In this document: positions 1 to 10,595 of the stretch, piece by piece | How the letters are laid out: every line of letters starts with the position of its first letter | How positions within the stretch are numbered: the first letter of the stretch is position 1 | Source: Melampsora larici-populina 98AG31 | Taxonomy: Eukaryota > Basidiomycota > Pucciniomycetes > Pucciniales > Melampsoraceae | Reading direction: 5' to 3' | DNA: 64,000 nt | Assembly (NCBI RefSeq): GCF_000204055.1 | Contig: NW_006768839.1 | Coordinates: 1-64,000 of the forward strand | Made by a program: the position numbers and the translations under genes | Notes under the pieces: model-generated | What the model was told of the DNA's origin: nothing | The model's database searches: none | The model's input: the letters and a program-made list of their open reading frames with translations, nothing else

Positions 1-1177
1 TGAGGGAGACTGATGATTTTGTCTGAGACGTTCAGCGCGTAGTTCGTTTTCGGTTGGAGGTAGCTTGCAACCAGCCTGGATTGCTTGCTGACGACGCGGA
101 CAACCCGCTCCGGACTTACCCAGTGCCTTGTTTCCATCTCGATGCGCCTTGAGGTTTGATCTTCGCGAGCTAGCGCTTACTCGAACTTCCTTTTTACAAT
201 ACTTACACGGCCATGATAGAGGTGGTCCATTGTGTGGCTACAATGTTATTTGGTCAGCTTTGAGGGAAAACATATAAATTAAAAGAGTGAAACTCACATC
301 TTTTTTGACTGGACAATGAAAGGGTGGGTCATAGTAATCATATGGGCTATTGAATTCTTCGGGCTCCTCCTGATTCCTCTTTCTCTTCCGGATCCGCTGG
401 TTCTCTTCGTCAGAATCTTGTGCAAAGTCCACAGAAGGAGGGCCCAATTGAACCTATCCGCAGAAAGAATGACAAACCATAAGTTAACACAAATTTCAAA
501 TCGATCAAGTACTTATTACAGTTCACTTACCTCTTCTTCAATTTGCAATACGGTTGCAGGAGCCCGGTTTGACACAGTTGCTGTCACTAACCCAGGACGT
601 CCTTGAGTAGAGGTACTAGGTGCCTGATCAAGAAAATGATAATAAAAAATCAGAGACAGATATCCAAAGTTCAAAAAGAAAAGATTATAAATCAAAAAGA
701 AGAGACGTGAGTAACTTACAGTAGTCTTTGATCGAGATCGGTTCTGTTCACGATTTGGGATGCTTCCTCGAGCCAAATCAACACCGGGTAATGAGGCAGA
801 TCGTTCACGGCGTCGATCTTGAGTAGAGGTACTAGGTGCCTGGTTGAAAAAATGAGAATTCAAAGTTAGAGACAGAAATCAGTTGTTCGATCGAGATCGG
901 ATCTGTTCACGAAATGGGATGATTCCTTGAGCCAAATCATCACCTGGTAAAGAGGCAGATCGTTCGCGACGTCAATGGACATGTCCATCCCTGACATCTC
1001 TCACGCCACCGTTGAAGTCAAGGGCCCGTCGAGAGTCGGAACTAGGAGTGATCATCCCAGCAGGTCGTCTGGCTGGGGTGACTATGCGAGATGATCGACG
1101 AGGCGGAGCACAAGAGTTGTCGGTCTCGTATCCAGAAGTCACAAAAGAGTCGATTGTCGGTTGCTTGTTCAACATAA
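1..1177 (-). pseudogene. hAT transposase, N-terminal exons, broken
   Basis: The start ATG is at 1177-1175, beginning MLNKQPTIDSF, and matches the start of the transposase at 29366. Recognisable blocks follow in order: an Arg/Ser-rich N-terminal region (RRSSRIVTPARR), the RRRERSASLPG segment, an acidic FAQDSDEEN segment (about 450-400), and a BED-type zinc finger near 205-100 (CKYCKKEV followed by SNLKAHRDGN). Several introns separate them. A TGA at 974-972 replaces the Arg codon CGA present at the same position in the homologue, so the reading frame is closed early. The catalytic region lies outside the window. Family identity is firm; exon limits are approximate. Confidence 0.75.
602..975 (-). 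repeat. imperfect tandem duplication of an exon plus intron in the hAT transposase
   Basis: Two adjacent units, 602-817 and 818-975, each begin with CTTGAGTAGAGGTACTAGGT. Each holds the intron followed by the exon segment encoding RRRERSASLPG. The second unit is shorter through loss of intron sequence. The complete homologue at 29366 has this segment only once. One copy has the CGA codon mutated to TGA; the other keeps CGA. Confidence 0.75.
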
Positions 1178-1794
1178 TGGAATGGAATGATAAGATATCT
1201 AAAGCTTTATAAGTAATTGGTGTTAAGGATGTAACGGTTAAAGTAATTTGATTGGGTGATGATGAACTTGAATCGAAGAAGTTACTTTGAAAAAAGTGGT
1301 AGTTAGATGGATCAAAAAACAACAATGTGATTACGGTGTGATCAATGAGGAGGAAGGGGATGAAAAGCGAAAAAGACTTGCCTTTTCATTGCAGATCGAA
1401 GTCCTGAGGGTGATCGGGCCATGTTTTCAACCCGGATTGAACAATTCAGTGAGATTGATATGCTATTGAATATGATTGGAATTCGATAATGGCTTGAGAT
1501 GTGGTGGTTTGATTGATGGCGGTTCGAAGGAGATCAGATTGTTCCATGTAGTGGTGGATCTATTGAGATCGTGGTGGAATTGGTGGGTGGTGGTAAGGTC
1601 CGCGGTATTTGGTCTGTGAGCGAGGGCAGATACGGTATTGGTGGCTGACCCGGATCCGGCACCGGGTAGCGCTGCTCAAAAAAAAAGTCACGTGTAAGCC
1701 CAGCGAGAGGCGCTGCACGCCTCTCTTGTGACCCCCGGGTAGCTACGGGGCAGCGCTCCGCGCTGCGCAGCCCGACACTGCGCGTTTTCTCCTG

Positions 1795-1812
1795 CGCTGC
1801 GAGCCAGGCTTG
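1795..1812 (-). repeat. hAT terminal inverted repeat, 5' end
   Basis: CGCTGCGAGCCAGGCTTG is identical to the right end of the hAT at 28752-33340 (33323-33340) and is the reverse complement of that element's left end (28752-28769). It marks the outer edge of this truncated copy. Confidence 0.85.
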
Positions 1813-1988
1813 CTTCGACGAAAGTGAACGCGATGGGAAGTTGGTGAAGAGTGGTCAAACAGGAATGACATCATACCTACCGGATGAGAATAAGATTGAT
1901 AATCCGACCCGTCAGTTTCGGTCCCAATCATGACATGTAACAATCCAACTTTCCCATTCCACTTGGTTAATAACAAGTTACCAACAGC
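1813..1988 (-). repeat. retroelement direct repeat, downstream copy (A2)
   Basis: This 176-bp segment is repeated almost perfectly at 7284-7459; I see one difference, CTACCGG here against CTACAGG there. It starts directly at the hAT terminus. Homology to the other copy stops sharply after CCAACAGC. Confidence 0.9.
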
Positions 1989-2260
1989 AAGAAATGGGAT
2001 CGTTAAAACTTACTAATAAATTGGTATACAATACCAAAGAACAATGTTTGGTGCGAAGCCCAAGGCCTAAGCCAAGGGAATATTAATTACTTGAGAACTA
2101 ACAAACGCCCTCTCCGACCCGCCTACCAGCGTACCAAAAGAGTGGTGACGAAGGAGAGGAAGAGATTAATAAAATACGAATTTTTGTCAGTTCCTGTCGC
2201 ACCAAACAATTTTAAAGAAGGACGAAAATTTTGATAGTCTTCAAGCCAGAAACATTATAA

Positions 2261-2405
2261 GCATAAAGCCATTGATCATAGATATAAGGCGTGATGCCAT
2301 TGACCATGTATAAAGGCCATCGCCATAAACCATATAAAGCATAAATATGCATTGACCAACAATAAAGAGAACTTATAAGGCACTCATGCCATTGACCATT
2401 TAAGC
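2261..2405. repeat. degenerate minisatellite in the 3' untranslated part of the YR retroelement
   Basis: About five imperfect units of 25-30 bp built around GCCATTGACCAT and ATAAAGGC-like words lie just downstream of the YR gene stop. They fall between the coding region and the A2 repeat, where Ngaro elements carry internal repeats. Function is unknown. Confidence 0.6.
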
Positions 2406-2414
2406 ACAGACTTA

Positions 2415-3431
2415 CTATTTGAAAATCACGTTATAACCGACATGAGACGTACGACCAATCACATGATTTTCATTTTCCGGAAGACAAAGAGCCCAATGAC
2501 CCCAAACGTAAATGAGAAAAGCGTCTGACAACCAGCGCCCCGCACTTTTAATGTAATCCATGGTAGCACCTGCTTGAGCTAAAGCTGTCGCACCACCGGA
2601 TCTTAGTGAATGACCAGAAAATGTTTTGTCGAAATGAGTGTGGAAACGCTCTAAAAACCAGGAGCGAGTCGGATGATAACCTGCTGAAGTTATGAATAAT
2701 TCAGAATAAGATATGAAATTTGTGTCTCGAGATCGTAAATAAGATTTGAGAAGTCGGATAGGACAGGCAGTTGTGTTCTCGGAATTTTGGATAATAACTG
2801 GAGTTCCAATGAATCTTTTGTCGCCCTTAGAATAAGGTAGGTGGGATTGAACGAACTTTTTGCAGGCTGAAAACTGGAGAGCACAACGTAAGATAATTTT
2901 CCTCTCATCATAAAGACTAACTGAATCTGGGATTGCAAGTTCTCCCAAACGATGCAAACCCCCAAACCCTATACCGAGCATGGCCAGGAAAAGTTTATCA
3001 TCATGTGAAGAAGATGATTTCTTGATGACTTCTTCAATTTGTTGAACCGTCAATGCTTTCTTCCTAATCACCGGTTTTGAACATTTGTTAAGACAATGCT
3101 TCATTGTATCAACTACATCTTGATGTCTTGATTCACAACGAACAGAAGGGAAATTTAATTTAAAAATGTGCGCAATACCTACTAAATAAGCTTGAACTGA
3201 TCTTGGTGAAATGACGCGAGACATATAAGATACATAATCACATAAATTAATGACATTTGGAATAAAAGGTTGATTAAAATTCTTACACCACCTCGCGAAG
3301 CTACGAAATCCTGATTTATATTTTACTAATGATGTTTTTGCTACGGTTGCTTGATGATCTTCTTTTGATAACTTGCGAAGCTCTTCTAATGTAATATTTA
3401 AGATAGGTGACGTCTTTTTGGATCGACCCAT
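2415..3431 (-). CDS. tyrosine recombinase of the YR retrotransposon
   Basis: The 338-residue protein replaces the usual retroviral-type integrase. It would cut and rejoin circular cDNA with the genome through a covalent phosphotyrosine bond. Catalytic landmarks are visible: the first Arg in HRLGELA (about residue 160), the HxxR box in GHSLRSGG (about 273), GRW in SAGRWLSD (about 297), and the nucleophile Tyr in FLIYVWG shortly after. An N-terminal SAM-like DNA-binding region precedes them. The start ATG lies inside the 3' end of the RT gene (34-nt overlap, different frame), as is common for compact retroelements. The frame is fully open, so it could be functional. Confidence 0.88.
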   Translation of the reverse strand: MGRSKKTSPILNITLEELRKLSKEDHQATVAKTSLVKYKSGFRSFARWCKNFNQPFIPNVINLCDYVSYMSRVISPRSVQAYLVGIAHIFKLNFPSVRCESRHQDVVDTMKHCLNKCSKPVIRKKALTVQQIEEVIKKSSSSHDDKLFLAMLGIGFGGLHRLGELAIPDSVSLYDERKIILRCALQFSACKKFVQSHLPYSKGDKRFIGTPVIIQNSENTTACPIRLLKSYLRSRDTNFISYSELFITSAGYHPTRSWFLERFHTHFDKTFSGHSLRSGGATALAQAGATMDYIKSAGRWLSDAFLIYVWGHWALCLPENENHVIGRTSHVGYNVIFK

Positions 3432-5299
3432 GATGTCGTTCCAGAATAAAAATTGTTGACGAAGGGAACAGTTTCTACTGATAGATCAGCTTCAAGACCA
3501 CCTGAAGCTAGATTGGGATTAATCTGAAAATATAAAATAGAAGAACCTTCAATTCGAAGCCGTAGATCTTCTAAATCTTTGTCCTTTACATCTATCTTTT
3601 GGCGAGACAAATCGTCAGCTTTGGTATTGAAATCTTTCGATATGTGCATGACTTTGACGTCAGCACCAGCTTCTACCAACCGAGACACCGCATAACGGAA
3701 GAGCGGTCTCACAATGAAATTCGGAGCATGAGAGTTGAAAAGATCACAAACTAGCTGGGAATCTGAATGAATGAATATCTTCTTTGAACCAGCCTTTATG
3801 CCATAATCGATTGCACAAACTACTCCTAGCAATTCCGCCCAATAAATGTTCCTAGTGGGTGGAGGTAAAACCGAGTATCTTCCAATTCGTGACCCTGGTT
3901 CCCAAATACCAATACCTGACATGCACGCATCAGTAAAAAAGACTGAATCAGTGTCCCGAAGATTCCATCTCATCGACTCGAGAAATCGAACTCCTGCCGA
4001 ATTCTTGAAGTAAATCAAAATCCATCGCAAATCATCTTGATTTTCTTTATTCAAAGGAATCTTCATATACTTCTTGTCTTTACCTGCAATCTTCTCATAT
4101 AAACTTTGTAAAGCGTATCTTCCCCACGGCATAGATGTACATGCCCAATTAAGAGTACCGAGTAATTCTTGCCAATCTTTTAATTTATGTTTTGGTTCAG
4201 ATATGAAATCTTCAATCTTCGTAAATAATTTTAATCTTTTCTCTTCTTGAAGGTACATTGTCATTTCTTTCGTGTCTACGATGTGACCTATGATTTCTAT
4301 CACCGGGCCATGGATTTGCTTTTTCCAGACCCACGGAATGCCCAAAATGTCAAACAAATTTAGTAACTTTGCTTGAGGAATTGGGATATGATGACCCTTG
4401 AAATTAGTGAAATCTTTCCTAGAACAAATACCCCAAACGTCGTCCATAATATTATTCATCTTCTTGATGTCAAAAACGAACTCGGCGATCCATAACACAA
4501 GAGAAAAGAAGCCACACCAAATGTGTGGAGAAGCGGACGAACCAAATGTTAAATTATAATCGACTCGTTTCTTGTCCTTGATCCTCATAATTTGACAAAT
4601 TTGATATTGAAGATGGAGAGGCATAATTCTAAAAGCTGTTTCGACGTCGGACTTCCATAACATAAGTTCCTCCTTGTCCAGCTTCATATCGATTACAAAA
4701 GGAATGAAATTTTTTAATGAATCATATGTCACGGCGATATTGTCTTTGTTGATTAATTCATTAGGTGACAGTCTACCAGGTCCTCCAGCACTCATATTGG
4801 AACAAACCCTCATCTTTGCAGAGTCTTTCTTTGAAACCATAAGCAACGGAATAACTTTCATTCCAGGAAGAAGGGTCAAAAATTCTTGTGAGTACCTGCC
4901 TTTGTCGATTTCTTCTTGGCATTGAGCATCCAGAATATCCTTGAAAGTTTCGCAAGATACGTGATTAGGACCGTCAACAACTACTGAATCCGGAAGAGAA
5001 GAACTCGGCCAAAATCCTAGTCGTAAACCTTTCAGAACCGAAACCACAAATGGTTTGTTTGGATGATCAACAAGCAGTCTCTCGAACTCATCAACTTTAA
5101 CCGGGGTATTGATTTTAAATAAGAAATGATATTGCTTGAGAGCATAGGCGGCATTGACATCGCGGTGTAACAAAGGTGCATCAGGAAAAGGTCTTGCGTC
5201 AATGCTTGACTCAATAGCCGGTGAACACCCTACGTCGTTGACTCCGTCCCATATGTAACCGCGTCGGAACTTGTGAGACAACCCTTCGTCAATAATCAT
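3398..5299 (-). CDS. reverse transcriptase-RNase H polyprotein of the YR retrotransposon
   Basis: The 633-residue protein copies element RNA to DNA and removes the RNA strand. The RT part includes MRVCSNMS, the first catalytic Asp in WKSDVETAFR and the MDD box in NNIMDDVWG. The RNase H part has its acidic set in FFTDACMSG, YWAELLGV, IHSDSQLVCD and KADDLSR. No protease and no DDE integrase are present, which is typical of DIRS/Ngaro elements that use a tyrosine recombinase. The frame is open throughout. It lies between the gag and recombinase genes on the same strand and overlaps the latter. Confidence 0.88.
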   Translation of the reverse strand: MIIDEGLSHKFRRGYIWDGVNDVGCSPAIESSIDARPFPDAPLLHRDVNAAYALKQYHFLFKINTPVKVDEFERLLVDHPNKPFVVSVLKGLRLGFWPSSSLPDSVVVDGPNHVSCETFKDILDAQCQEEIDKGRYSQEFLTLLPGMKVIPLLMVSKKDSAKMRVCSNMSAGGPGRLSPNELINKDNIAVTYDSLKNFIPFVIDMKLDKEELMLWKSDVETAFRIMPLHLQYQICQIMRIKDKKRVDYNLTFGSSASPHIWCGFFSLVLWIAEFVFDIKKMNNIMDDVWGICSRKDFTNFKGHHIPIPQAKLLNLFDILGIPWVWKKQIHGPVIEIIGHIVDTKEMTMYLQEEKRLKLFTKIEDFISEPKHKLKDWQELLGTLNWACTSMPWGRYALQSLYEKIAGKDKKYMKIPLNKENQDDLRWILIYFKNSAGVRFLESMRWNLRDTDSVFFTDACMSGIGIWEPGSRIGRYSVLPPPTRNIYWAELLGVVCAIDYGIKAGSKKIFIHSDSQLVCDLFNSHAPNFIVRPLFRYAVSRLVEAGADVKVMHISKDFNTKADDLSRQKIDVKDKDLEDLRLRIEGSSILYFQINPNLASGGLEADLSVETVPFVNNFYSGTTSWVDPKRRHLS

Positions 5300-5494
5300 T
5301 TCCTCCTTCCTTTTTGATCTAAAATGCTAAACATATCAGTAATATTCCTTTAAACTAAAGAATTGATAACATAGAAATACCAACCCGAAGATAGATTTTT
5401 TATCTCCTTCAGGTATGCTTACAACCTGGGTGATCTTTTCTACACCCTTTGACATTCTGGAAAAGAGCACATATGGTTAGCTCTTCAACCAACC

Positions 5495-7011
5495 TTAATA
5501 GCTAACGAATAATGAGCTATGAATTTTTCTAGAGAAATAAACAGAAGGAATACCAACACATTTATGTTGTCTGGTGCATGCATTGCCAAGAGCACAATGA
5601 CCAAGATTGAAAGCGAAACAATACGTTTCAGCTTCATTCTTAACACCTCTGGTATCCTCCACGCCAAAACCACTCTTGTATTTATAGGAATGATCGTAAA
5701 GCAAGGGAGAATTTTGAGATCTTGGGTGGAATTGACCCCGCTTATTCAAAGCCTGACGGCTTGGACCTTGATACGGTCTAGCGCTTGTCGAAGCTTCTGG
5801 TTGTCGGATTTGAGGCTTGTATGCATCTGCCATGTAGTTCGAAGATAATGTTGATAAAGACTTATGGTCAAAGTCACCAAATGATAGGTTTTCTTTTGAC
5901 GCGAAATTCCGACGGAGGGCTGCATCAAAATTTGCCACACACATCCAATCCGCTTTCTTTCCATCTGACATAAACCGTTCCTTGATAAATTCCGCATATT
6001 GCTTGAAATCGTCATAGCAACTCGGAAAAGCCTCTTGATAAGTACATTGCAAAATGTCGAAATAGTAGAACCACTCTTGGGTGTCGAGGAGCTTCTCTGA
6101 TAATGCTTTATTTTGTAGAGAAAGATTTTTGTCACGGCCATCCACAATAAGAGGAGCTGTATAACCCTTCTGCTTAGCCAGATATTCTCCTTTGATACGA
6201 CGTAAATCAATATATTCACCCTCCAGAAGCTCTTTGGTGAGGGTTTTTGGAAAATCTGAAGGTCTAACACTTGCGTTAAACCCTTTAACTGCCAGAGATA
6301 TACTTGAAGCATAGCCTTTCTTAGCTTTAGAAAACCAAAGAGCACCTGGTGTATAGGATGCTTCAGAGTTCGGACCAGCTTCAGCTCTAGAAGACCAGTC
6401 GAATTTTTTTGTCTTCTTAGCATTTTTGATATCATCGGAATCCTCTGAACTGTCTGAGTCGCAATCTGTTTTATGATTTTTTGAATGTCGACTCTTCTTC
6501 TCAACATGAGGAGGAGTAGATTTGGAACGAATCGATTTCTGTTTATTCCCACCATTTTGTTCATCCAGAAGATTTCTGGCGACTTGAGCCATATTAATCT
6601 CTTCTTGAGTAAGTATATGAACTTGTGGAGATACTCTGTTACTCCCATGTTGACTTTTATCTTTCTCTTTATCAATAATAATATCTTCCGGAAATGTTGG
6701 ATTAGAAGAGAGATCAAATACATAAACCGGAACGTCTTGTGACACAATAGGACTAGTAGGTGCTGGGCCTCCATTAATATAAATAGGACGATCATGATCC
6801 TTATCACTTTTAATAAGATCAGAGGCAAACTTGGACCACTGACGGTACCAGTTTGGAGATTCGAAAGGTACAATCTCGGCATATAGAGATCACATTTCTG
6901 CCATAGACTTGGTGTTGGATCCACCACCCGAAACATATTCTGTAGACAGAATTTCCAACTTATCGGCCACAATCTTAGCCTGTTCGTAATTGTATGAATC
7001 ATCATTGCTCA
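5495..7011 (-). pseudogene. Gag-like protein of the YR retrotransposon, one premature stop
   Basis: Read on the minus strand from the ATG at 7011-7009 (MSNDDSYNYEQAK), the frame is open to 5495 except for a TGA at 6892-6890. The stop follows MAEM and is readily explained by CGA to TGA. The downstream part is about 416 residues. It has an acidic/Ser-rich middle (SDSSEDSDD) and a C-terminal zinc finger, CFAFNLGHCALGNACTRQH, with C-X7-C-X5-C-X3-H spacing. Gag would package element RNA into particles. The next gene starts about 200 nt downstream. Restarting at the Met near 6745 is possible. Confidence 0.7.
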
Positions 7012-7027
7012 TTGATGGAAGCTAGCA

Positions 7028-7170
7028 GAGAAACGGTTTATAAATGAAACGGTTTTTTGTTTGAGATAATGGATATATGAAACGCTTTTATAAGAGAAAC
7101 GGTTTTTTAAATGAAACGTTTCTAGGATAACGGTTTTTTAGAGACAATTTTTTAGAAAAAACGGTTTTTA
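7028..7170. repeat. repeated GAAACGGTTTTT motif in the YR retroelement leader
   Basis: At least six variants of GAAACGGTTTT occur within about 140 bp between the 5' direct repeat and the gag start. The position suggests a leader or regulatory function for the element. I cannot say which protein or RNA would recognise them. Confidence 0.6.
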
Positions 7171-7283
7171 GATAAATTGATAACTTTTTAGTACCTTGTT
7201 CTTTACAATGAAAAAACTTTGATTTGATAATTGCTAAGAGTTTTAACGATTAGAAGGTGAACTTTGAGATTGAAGATAGGAAA

Positions 7284-7459
7284 CTTCGACGAAAGTGAAC
7301 GCGATGGGAAGTTGGTGAAGAGTGGTCAAACAGGAATGACATCATACCTACAGGATGAGAATAAGATTGATAATCCGACCCGTCAGTTTCGGTCCCAATC
7401 ATGACATGTAACAATCCAACTTTCCCATTCCACTTGGTTAATAACAAGTTACCAACAGC
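7284..7459 (-). repeat. retroelement direct repeat, 5' copy (A1)
   Basis: This copy is nearly identical to 1813-1988. It forms the upstream end of the minus-strand retroelement, and sequence beyond 7459 no longer matches the other copy. Confidence 0.85.
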
Positions 7460-8056
7460 GATGTAATTAAAGCTGGGGTTTTCCATAATAAATACAAACA
7501 GATTTCTACCCAAATTAATGTCTCAGATGATGAAAAGGAGTCCATGTGTCAGTTTTTTTCCTTATCTCCATGATTTATAAAGTTGTGGTGTAAGAGGACC
7601 CAGGAATGCCCTATAAGCAAGAGGAAACCTGTGCCAATCTCTATGCTTAACATCAAGAGTTGATGTAACAACGGTGTGTACAGTCCTATTTCGGTCATTT
7701 TTATTGTCAATTTTGGGGTATGGGAACATATATTTACCGACTCGCATGAGTCTTAAAATGGGAGCCAGGCTCTCTGCTCCGGCCTTCCGCAACCCCTTCG
7801 AAGTTAGCACAAGGTGAACTCACTTAACTTATCTAAGTCCCTCATTCAACTGATTAAATTGACAGCTGTTGCTCGAATGTCAGAATGACAGCCTACTATC
7901 ACGTCTCACCATCGAGGGACCGGAACAAGTTTAGGTGAACTCAAAATCGAACACCCTTTATCCGTCGCAAGGACGGACAACGAGTTACATAAGTACGTTA
8001 TAAAATTATCCAAAATTATTCCGACCAAAGATAGTTATAAACATTTGCGTTGCGGC
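7460..8056. other. spacer between the YR retroelement and the Harbinger element
   Basis: I see no convincing gene. An 82-codon open frame on the minus strand (7562-7810) has no recognisable domain and no support from introns or homology within the window. Confidence 0.5.
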
Positions 8057-8604
8057 TAAGAGCATCTCCAACGCGCCCGGTTCTGTAAACTGAATACAGA
8101 CCCAAAAAAAACTCGCTGTAAAAATTTTGACAGCTGTATCCGTCCTGCATAATAATGTTCATCCAACGCGCAAATGAGAGGGAGGTGATTCAATCTCCTG
8201 GCCATGCCCGAACTGCCAAACTAAAACCTTTTGAGAAATTGATCCCCTTCCCATCAATCGTATATGATCGGATATCGGTTTTTCGCACTGATAAAAGTAT
8301 ACAATGATCAATATCCAACAAGATTTGTAGTATGGTCACGGTGATAACCATGAAAGTATATGATCAATATTGACCAAACTATTTGAGTCACGGAGATAAG
8401 CATGAGCAGGAGCTACAGTGCAGTGCTTGACACAGCCACACCCAGCATATTACTCGTATTTGAAAGATTGTTTAGTACTTTCCTCCTCGATTTGTTAACT
8501 TCTTTCCATATCACTTCCTGTTACAAAGTCAAGTTTCTTATTTTGCGCTGGTGTCATTAGCTTTTTCTGTTTGCTCGAGTCTGAAGTGTCAAATTCTACG
8601 CACT

Positions 8605-10080
8605 ATGCATCCAAACCAAATGTTCATTCATCCTTCTTTCTTCGCACAATATGTAGTTATCAGTGCTCTATCATCGGAACTGATCGCTGTCCTTGCATCA
8701 CACAACAAAGATATGCAGGACTACCTTGCTGTTTCACATATTCCACGAGGACCTGGTGGCTCATACCCAGGCAGATCTCCAAATCTTCCAAGAGACTGTG
8801 TTGATGGAAACTTCCGTTTATTAAGGGACTACTTCAATTTAACTCCAGTTTACGGTGAACTTTTGTTCCGTCGTCGTTTTTGAATGAGTCGGCGCCTCTT
8901 TGTTTGTATTATGGAGAAGTTGGGGGAGGGTGACCTATACTTCACGCAGAGAAGAGATGCTTTGGGTATGTTCAAGCTCTTATTGTTATATTCAACTGGC
9001 CAAGCTAACTATTGTTATTCGTTTTATGGTTTGTACATAGGCAAACTAGGTCTATCTCCTTTTCAAAAGTGCGCAGCTGCTATTCGCCAACTGGCCTATG
9101 GCATGTCGGCGGATTCCCAAGACGAGTATCTTCGAATTGGTGAATCCACCGCTATTGAATCTCTTAAACGGTTTTGTCTCGGAGTTATTGTAGCTTACAA
9201 GGATCAATATCAACGGAAACCTACAGAAGAAGATATGGAAACTATACTCGCCGAAAACGCTGAGCGAGGGTTTCCTGGTATGCTCGGTTCGCTGGATTGC
9301 ATGCACTGGGAGTGGAAAAACTGTCCTAAGGCGTTGAATGGTCATTACACCGGCAAAGACGGCTCTCCAACGCTGGTGATTGAGGCTGTGGCGACTTACA
9401 ACTTATGGATTTGGCACTCTTTCTTCGGTTTACCTGGAAGTCTGAACGACATCAACGTACTTGAACGGTCAAACTTATTTCAAGATCTGTCTTTGGGAAA
9501 TTCTTACCCTTGTCGTTTCACGGTAAATGGACAGCAATTCACCACCGGTTACTATCTTGCTGACGGTATATATCCGGAGTGGGCAACTCTAATGAAGACG
9601 TTCTCTTGTCCTCAACATCCTAAGCACGAGGTACGTGATTATCTCTATATACATAGTATATTACACAAGTGACACAACTCTAACTAGTTATTGTTTGACC
9701 AAAAGCTTTTCGCCAAAATGCAGGAATCCGTTAGAAAAGACGTTGAGCGTGCTTTTGGTGTATTGCAAGCTAGATTTTCAATCATCAAAGGTCCCGCAAG
9801 AATGTGGCAGCCCTCAACTATGGCTCTGATAATGAATTGTTGTATAATATTACACAACATGATAGTCGAGGATCAGGCCCAAGAACCTCGAGGAGCAAAT
9901 GATGTTGATATATTTGACCCACCTGTGCCACCTCCACCTCGACTTCCACGCCCTCCAGCCACCTTTGATCGTTTCATGGAAGGTTGTGCTTTCCGCAAAC
10001 AAGCAGCTCATGTCAACTTGCGCAATAACCTGGTTGAGCACTTATGGAGGAAGTTTGGTTCTGATGATGATGACGAGTAG
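8605..10080 (+). pseudogene. PIF/Harbinger DDE transposase (DDE_Tnp_4), one in-frame stop
   Basis: Three exons join in frame: 8605-8965, 9041-9630 and 9706-10080. The catalytic triad is visible: Asp in GSLDCMHW, Asp in GSLNDINVL and Glu in RKDVERAFG. YYLADGIYPEW and the C-terminal acidic tail ending at 10080 are also typical. The N-terminal half includes an HTH-like region (LSPFQKCAAAIRQLAYG). A TGA at 8881-8883, between RRRF and MSRRLF, stands where Harbinger transposases have Arg and is explained by CGA to TGA. The enzyme would excise and reinsert the element at TWA sites. The start at 8605 is the most plausible Met; an upstream one is possible. Confidence 0.88.
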
Positions 10081-10319
10081 ATGCTGTTCATTCTCCTGTT
10101 AATTACTTTTTTTCATCTTTTTAACGTATTCCTTTCTTATCATTGTTTTTTTGTGTACATATGAATAATTTCTGTTTTATTAAATCTTTGTCGCTCGTTT
10201 CAATTTCTTGATCATCTCATGTTGTCCTTTATTTTTTGAACTGTAGGTATTTTTTTATATTTGTTGTCCAAGTCTTCAACAAACATGAAAGCATTGCATT
10301 TGTACAAACTCTTATTTCA

Positions 10320-10430
10320 TCTTCGTTTGATCGATCATCAAACGAGGATGATCAATCATCCATTATCCATCTTGCTCACATCGCTCAAAAACAAACATAC
10401 AAACGAAATTCGTGTATGTTTGTACACATC
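10320..10430. repeat. two short hairpins downstream of the Harbinger transposase
   Basis: CGTTTGATCGATCATCAAACG (about 10325-10345) and a second interrupted palindrome around 10395-10425 (ACATACAAACGAAATTCGTG and its inverse) could fold. They lie beyond the transposase stop and might mark the 3' end of its transcript. Confidence 0.35.
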
Positions 10431-10595
10431 GATAATGAGCACGAACTAAGCTTGTTTAACTCATAAACATGGTAGATTACAAGCTAGATCAATATGGAAA
10501 CACTGAAAAGAAAAGCTAAAACGATATAAGCTGAAACTATATAGAGACAACAAAAGGTCAAACCAAAAACGATATGGAATCAACAAAAATAAAGC

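Larger units (their letters stand above)
1..1812 (-). mobile_element. hAT-family DNA transposon, 5' part, truncated by the window edge
   Basis: This is the 5' half of a hAT element read on the minus strand. Its outer end (1795-1812) carries the same 18-bp terminal inverted repeat found at both ends of the complete hAT at 28752-33340. Its first exons encode a protein clearly homologous to that element's transposase. A GC-rich subterminal block (about 1660-1810) is full of GCGCTGCG-type motifs, as in the other copy. The element ends exactly where the 176-bp repeat of the neighbouring retroelement begins, so it probably inserted into that repeat. Its other end and target duplication lie outside the window. 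Confidence 0.85.
1813..7459 (-). mobile_element. tyrosine-recombinase (YR) retrotransposon, DIRS/Ngaro-like
   Basis: A 5.6-kb minus-strand retroelement with three genes in the order Gag, RT-RNase H, tyrosine recombinase. The RT and YR genes overlap by 34 nt. A 176-bp direct repeat sits at its 5' end (7284-7459) and again downstream of the YR gene (1813-1988). I see no methyltransferase domain, so Ngaro is the closer fit. Ngaro-type split repeats (A1 ... B1 A2 B2) would put a B2 copy beyond 1813, where the hAT element has inserted, so the 3' end cannot be read here. RT and YR look intact; Gag has one premature stop. Confidence 0.8.

Noticed and set aside
5746..7005. Long minus-strand frame of 419 residues
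   Set aside because: It is an alternative frame of the YR Gag gene; the Gag frame has the zinc finger and sensible composition.
7562..7810. 82-codon minus-strand frame beside the YR element
   Set aside because: No domain, homologous copy or regulatory signal supports it.
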